DNA of 8,040 nt, from NCBI GenBank assembly GCA_021780395.1, contig JAJXYU010000054.1:1-8040 (forward strand), in the 5' to 3' direction. This stretch comes from Pseudomonadota bacterium. GTDB taxonomy: Bacteria > Pseudomonadota > Gammaproteobacteria > Steroidobacterales > Steroidobacteraceae. A program made the position numbers and the translations under genes. This document shows, piece after piece, positions 5,520 to 8,040 of this stretch. Every line of letters starts with the position of its first letter. Positions within the stretch are counted from its first letter, which is position 1. Below the pieces are notes generated by a model. The model saw only the letters and a list, made by a program, of their open reading frames with translations. It ran no database searches and was not told where the DNA came from.

Positions 5520-6618
5520 CGTCCGGCAGCGCCGGGTAGTCGGTATATCCTTGCGCGCCGCCGCCGTAGAACGTCGCCATGACGGGCGTGTTCAGCGGCG
5601 CGTCGATCCGCAAGCGGTGCACGAGATCCGGATTCGCGATGAACGGCTTGCCGAATGCGACCATGTCGGCCCGGCCCTGCGCGACCGCATCGAGCGCCGT
5701 CGCGCGCGTGTAGCCGTTGTTGACGACCCAGGCCGCGCCGGGATTCGCCTGCTTGAAGCGGCGTCGCAGCGCCTCGAAGTCGAACGGCGCGACATCGCGC
5801 GCACCGCCGGTCGCCCCTTCGATCACGTGCACATACGCGAGCTGCAGCGGCGCGAGCCGATCCAGATAGTGCGCGAACAACGCTTGCGGGTCGCTGTCCT
5901 GGCCGGCATCGTTCACCGGGCTCACCGGCGAGATGCGCAAGCCCGTCCGGCCCCCGCCGATCGCCGCGACCACCGCGGCCACGGCCTCGACCGGGAAGCG
6001 CACGCGATTCTCGATCGAGCCGCCGTACTCGTCATCGCGGTCGTTGACGCTGTCGCGCAGGAACTGCTCGAGCAGGTAGCCGTTGGCGGAGTGCACCTCG
6101 ACGCCGTCGAACCCGGCGGCGATCGCGTTGCGGGCGGCCCGCGCATAGGTCTCGACGACGCCCGGGATCTCGGCTCGATCGAGCGCGCGCGGCGGCGACA
6201 CCGGCTCGAAACCGTTGGCGGTGAAGGTCTTCGCGCGCGCCGGGCGCGACGTGCTCGAGACCGGCTGCGTGCCGCCCGGCAGCAGCGACACGTGGGAGAT
6301 GCGACCGACGTGCCACAGCTGCAGCACCATCTTGCCGCCCTTGGCGTGCACCGTGTCGCAGACCCGCCGCCAGCCCTCGACCTGCTCGGCGCTGTGAATG
6401 CCCGGGGTGTCGAGGTAACCCTGTGCGCCGGGGGATATCTGCGTCGCCTCGGACACGATCAGACCGGCGCTCGCGCGCTGGCCGTAGTAGGTCGCCATCA
6501 GCGGTGTCGGCACCTGGTGCGGACCCGCGCGGTCGCGTGTCAAAGGCGCCATCACCACGCGGTTTGCGGCTTCGATAGCACCGAATCGGATCGGATCGAA
6601 CAAGCTGGTCATCGTCAT
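5503..6618 (-). CDS. Old Yellow Enzyme family alkene reductase (NemA/OYE-like)
   Basis: This is an FMN-containing NAD(P)H-dependent ene-reductase that reduces activated C=C bonds such as those of enones, maleimides or nitro compounds; close relatives include NemA and xenobiotic reductases. The 371 residues are full length. Visible motifs are APLTRDRA with Thr27, LQLWHVGR with Gln100, the active-site signature HSANGYLLEQFL with His176, Asn179 and Tyr181, Arg228 in GLRIS, the FMN-phosphate region AFGKPFIANPDL (321-332) and the C-terminal TFYGGGAQGYTDYP (349-362) typical of the classical OYE subgroup. Two in-frame ATGs lie close together (6618 and 6612); AGGA stands 4 bases before the first and 10 before the second, so the start is uncertain by two residues. 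A TATAAT lies upstream (6681-6686) and a dyad sits in the leader. The SDR gene follows in the same direction. nemA genes are often controlled by an adjacent TetR-type repressor, but none is in this window. Confidence 0.95.
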   Translation of the reverse strand: MTMTSLFDPIRFGAIEAANRVVMAPLTRDRAGPHQVPTPLMATYYGQRASAGLIVSEATQISPGAQGYLDTPGIHSAEQVEGWRRVCDTVHAKGGKMVLQLWHVGRISHVSLLPGGTQPVSSTSRPARAKTFTANGFEPVSPPRALDRAEIPGVVETYARAARNAIAAGFDGVEVHSANGYLLEQFLRDSVNDRDDEYGGSIENRVRFPVEAVAAVVAAIGGGRTGLRISPVSPVNDAGQDSDPQALFAHYLDRLAPLQLAYVHVIEGATGGARDVAPFDFEALRRRFKQANPGAAWVVNNGYTRATALDAVAQGRADMVAFGKPFIANPDLVHRLRIDAPLNTPVMATFYGGGAQGYTDYPALPDAAAAS

Positions 6619-6650
6619 GTCATCCTGTCAGGGACCCTGCGGGGCGGGGA

Positions 6651-6677
6651 GCTTCGGCGGCAAGGCGCCGCCGGAGC
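6651..6677. repeat. Near-perfect dyad between the ene-reductase -10 element and its start codon
   Basis: GCTTCGGCGGC (6651-6661) and GCCGCCGGAGC (6667-6677) are reverse complements with one mismatch across a 5-base centre. The dyad begins just 3 bases downstream of the minus-strand TATAAT, so it covers the expected transcription start of the ene-reductase gene. That is a classic repressor-operator position; it could equally form a hairpin in the 5' leader. Confidence 0.4.
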
Positions 6678-6680
6678 CGC

Positions 6681-6686
6681 ATTATA
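6681..6686 (-). promoter_or_regulatory. Candidate -10 element for the ene-reductase gene
   Basis: The minus strand reads TATAAT, a perfect sigma70 -10 hexamer, which stands out in such GC-rich DNA. Transcription would start near 6674, giving a leader of about 55 bases. I could not find a convincing -35 hexamer at normal spacing, so activator dependence or a weak promoter is possible. Confidence 0.5.
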
Positions 6687-6733
6687 GCCGCGCGTCGCAT
6701 CGCTCCGGATCGCGTAAATCGAGATCGCGCAGG

Positions 6734-6739
6734 TACAAT
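6734..6739 (+). promoter_or_regulatory. Candidate -10 element for uppP
   Basis: TACAAT matches 5 of 6 bases of the sigma70 -10 consensus. Transcription from about 6746 would leave only about 11 bases before the ATG at 6757 but about 44 before the ATG at 6790, which supports the downstream start. No good -35 is visible at 17 bases spacing. Confidence 0.45.
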
Positions 6740-6789
6740 CCGCCGCTGTTCAACGCATGAGGGATCGGCGCGCGCCGGTCGACGACCGA

Positions 6790-7656
6790 ATGACCATCTT
6801 CCACATCGTGATCCTCGCGTTCATCCAAGGCATGGCCGAGCTCCTGCCGGTATCGAGTTCGGCGCACGTGGTCATCGCCGAGGAACTCATGGGGCTCGAT
6901 CCGTCGTCACCGCCGCTGACCTTGCTGCTCGTGATGCTGCACACGGGGACGATGTTCGCCGTGATGGTGTATTTCTGGCGCCAATGGCGTGCGACCTACC
7001 TGAAGGACCTGGCGTCGTTCAAGCGCATCACCGGTCCGATCGTGGTCGCGACGGTGATCACCGCGATCGTCGGCGAGGCGTTGATCAAGCTCATCGAGAA
7101 GACCGTGCTGCGCAACGTCGCGCATGCCCAGATCGAGGACTTGTTCAGCCATCTGGAGTGGATCGCGCCGGCACTGCTCGTCGGCGGCCTGCTGATACTC
7201 GTGACCGGACTCCGGGACCGGCGCCAGCGAGGCGGCGGGGCGGCCGAACGCGATCCGGACCTGCGCGAATCCGGCCTGATCGGCGCCATGCAAGGGCTGT
7301 GCTTGCCCTTTCGCGGTTTCTCGCGTTCCGGCGCGACGATCTCGGCCGGCATGCTGCTCGGCATCTCCAAGGCGCGGTCCGAGGCGTTCAGCTTCGCGCT
7401 CGCGGTCGTGCTCACCCCGCCCGTGGTGGTCCGGGAGCTGTGGCGATTGATGCAGATGAAGCAACGTCATCCGAGCCTCGACTTCAGCTCGGTCATCGGC
7501 CTGTCGATCCTCGGCATGGTGGTCGCGTTCGTCGCCGGGTTGCTCGCGCTGCGCTGGCTGAGCGGCTGGCTCGAGCGCGGACGCTGGCATCTGTTCGGCA
7601 TCTACTGCCTCGTCGCGGCCGGCGTCGTCGCGTATCTCTACACGCGCGGCTATTAG
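6790..7656 (+). CDS. uppP: Undecaprenyl-diphosphatase (UppP/BacA)
   Basis: This integral inner-membrane enzyme dephosphorylates undecaprenyl diphosphate to recycle the lipid carrier of peptidoglycan and other envelope polymers; overproduction in other bacteria gives bacitracin resistance. From the ATG at 6790 it has 288 residues, slightly longer than the roughly 270 usual. Hydrophobic segments lie at about 2-15, 42-62, 79-99, 124-141, 200-214, 234-257 and 267-284. The first active-site motif is QGMAELLPVSSSAH (13-26), with Gln13 in the place of the first Glu, Glu17, Ser23 and His26. The second is RGFSRSGAT (175-183) with Arg179, where the family consensus is PGxSRSxxT. An in-frame ATG at 6757 would add MRDRRAPVDDR; neither start has a clear Shine-Dalgarno, but the shorter one matches the family N-terminus and fits the candidate promoter. 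It diverges from the ene-reductase gene and converges with the transporter gene 8 bases away. Confidence 0.93.
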   Translation: MTIFHIVILAFIQGMAELLPVSSSAHVVIAEELMGLDPSSPPLTLLLVMLHTGTMFAVMVYFWRQWRATYLKDLASFKRITGPIVVATVITAIVGEALIKLIEKTVLRNVAHAQIEDLFSHLEWIAPALLVGGLLILVTGLRDRRQRGGGAAERDPDLRESGLIGAMQGLCLPFRGFSRSGATISAGMLLGISKARSEAFSFALAVVLTPPVVVRELWRLMQMKQRHPSLDFSSVIGLSILGMVVAFVAGLLALRWLSGWLERGRWHLFGIYCLVAAGVVAYLYTRGY

Positions 7657-7664
7657 CGGCGCGG

Positions 7665-8040
7665 TCAGCCGTCGCCGGCGGTCGACGGCGGCGTTTCCCA
7701 GTTCAGTTCGGCGATCGGGGGGATCATCACCAGCCAGCCATAGAGGCCGAGCAAGCTGACCGCGGCGGCGATCACGAACGCCAGCGTGAAGTTCCCCGTC
7801 GCGGCGATCAGGAAGCCGGTCACGGCCGGCGCGACGACACCCGCGAAGTTGCCCATCGAGTTCTGCACCCCGACCCAGCGTCCCGCCGCCCGCGGCCCGG
7901 CGAGGATCTGCGGGATCGCGAACACGCCCGGCGATGCCGCGCCGGTGAGCGCCTGGTAGACGTAGATCAGCAGGATCGCGACCGGTCGCGGCCCGGCCGC
8001 GATGCCGAGCATGCAGACCACCGCGCCCGCATGGGCCGCG
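7665..8040 (-). CDS. Major facilitator superfamily transporter, C-terminal fragment
   Basis: The frame is open through the right edge, so the gene starts outside the window; the GTG at 8021 is an internal valine codon. About 124 residues are visible. They hold three hydrophobic segments, roughly at 7925-7990, 7795-7865 and 7710-7795, consistent with the last helices of a 12-helix carrier, and end in a short polar tail after IPPIAELNW. The stretch GPRAAGRWVGVQNSMGNF followed by GVVAPAVTGFLI resembles the helix 10-11 region of anion:cation symporter-type MFS carriers for organic acids such as hexuronates, tartrate or phthalate. The substrate cannot be assigned from this part. An organic acid carrier would be an attractive partner for the hydroxy acid oxidase upstream, but that is speculation. 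Its stop is 8 bases from that of uppP, in a tail-to-tail arrangement. Confidence 0.85.
   Translation of the reverse strand, partial: AAHAGAVVCMLGIAAGPRPVAILLIYVYQALTGAASPGVFAIPQILAGPRAAGRWVGVQNSMGNFAGVVAPAVTGFLIAATGNFTLAFVIAAAVSLLGLYGWLVMIPPIAELNWETPPSTAGDG
7668..7689. terminator. Possible bidirectional stem-loop at the uppP / MFS gene ends
   Basis: GCCGTCG (7668-7674) and CGACGGC (7683-7689) form a perfect 7-bp stem with an 8-base loop, 11 bases after the uppP stop and inside the last codons of the opposing transporter gene. On the plus strand it is followed by GGCGTTT, only a weak U-tract. It could end uppP transcription, but the coding role of the same bases is enough to explain their presence. 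Confidence 0.3.

Noticed and set aside
5551..6687. A 378-codon plus-strand frame opposite the ene-reductase gene
   Set aside because: Composition is Arg/Ala/Asp/His-rich with no motif, while the opposite strand encodes a complete Old Yellow Enzyme.
1..8040. Mobile elements, CRISPR arrays, tRNA or rRNA genes
   Set aside because: I saw no transposase or integrase motifs, no regularly spaced direct repeats and no tRNA-like cloverleaf in the short intergenic regions.

Overview
The window is about 8 kb of very GC-rich, densely coding DNA, roughly two thirds or more G+C judged by eye. Gene families and domain styles point to a Pseudomonadota chromosome, possibly Betaproteobacteria or a high-GC relative; this is inferred from gene content, with no rRNA or marker tree behind it. 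I see no tRNA, rRNA, IS element, CRISPR array or phage gene. Codon and base character look uniform, so nothing suggests recent transfer. The high GC content produces many long shadow reading frames opposite the real genes, which I left out.

Left end (1-1707, + strand): the tail of an ABC transporter ATPase of the cobalamin/iron-siderophore/heme type overlaps by 8 bases the start of cobQ/cbiP (cobyric acid synthase). This looks like the end of a vitamin B12 uptake and synthesis operon. Converging on it after 17 bases is a minus-strand gene (1725-3299) for an MttB-family methyltransferase without an in-frame amber codon, so it is the non-pyrrolysine type.

Middle (3300-5411): a 164-bp divergent intergenic region separates the MttB-like gene from a plus-strand FMN-dependent alpha-hydroxy acid oxidase (LldD/glycolate oxidase family). 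That gene converges with a minus-strand short-chain dehydrogenase (SDR), whose usual catalytic Tyr-Lys pair reads Ser-Arg.

Right (5412-8040): an Old Yellow Enzyme (NemA-like ene-reductase) lies upstream of the SDR gene on the same strand. A perfect 11-bp stem-loop straddles its stop codon, and a second dyad lies beside its probable promoter. Divergent from it is uppP/bacA (undecaprenyl diphosphatase) with variant active-site motifs. A major facilitator transporter runs in from the right edge on the minus strand.

How they fit together: the ATPase and CobQ supply corrinoid cofactor, which an MttB-family enzyme is expected to need (with a corrinoid protein not in this window). The flavin oxidase, SDR and ene-reductase look like accessory catabolic or redox enzymes of unknown substrate. 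UppP is a cell-envelope housekeeping function. I found no clear multi-gene novel system. The most unusual items are the MttB homologue beside B12 genes, the SDR with altered catalytic residues, and the strong unexplained stem-loops around the ene-reductase gene.
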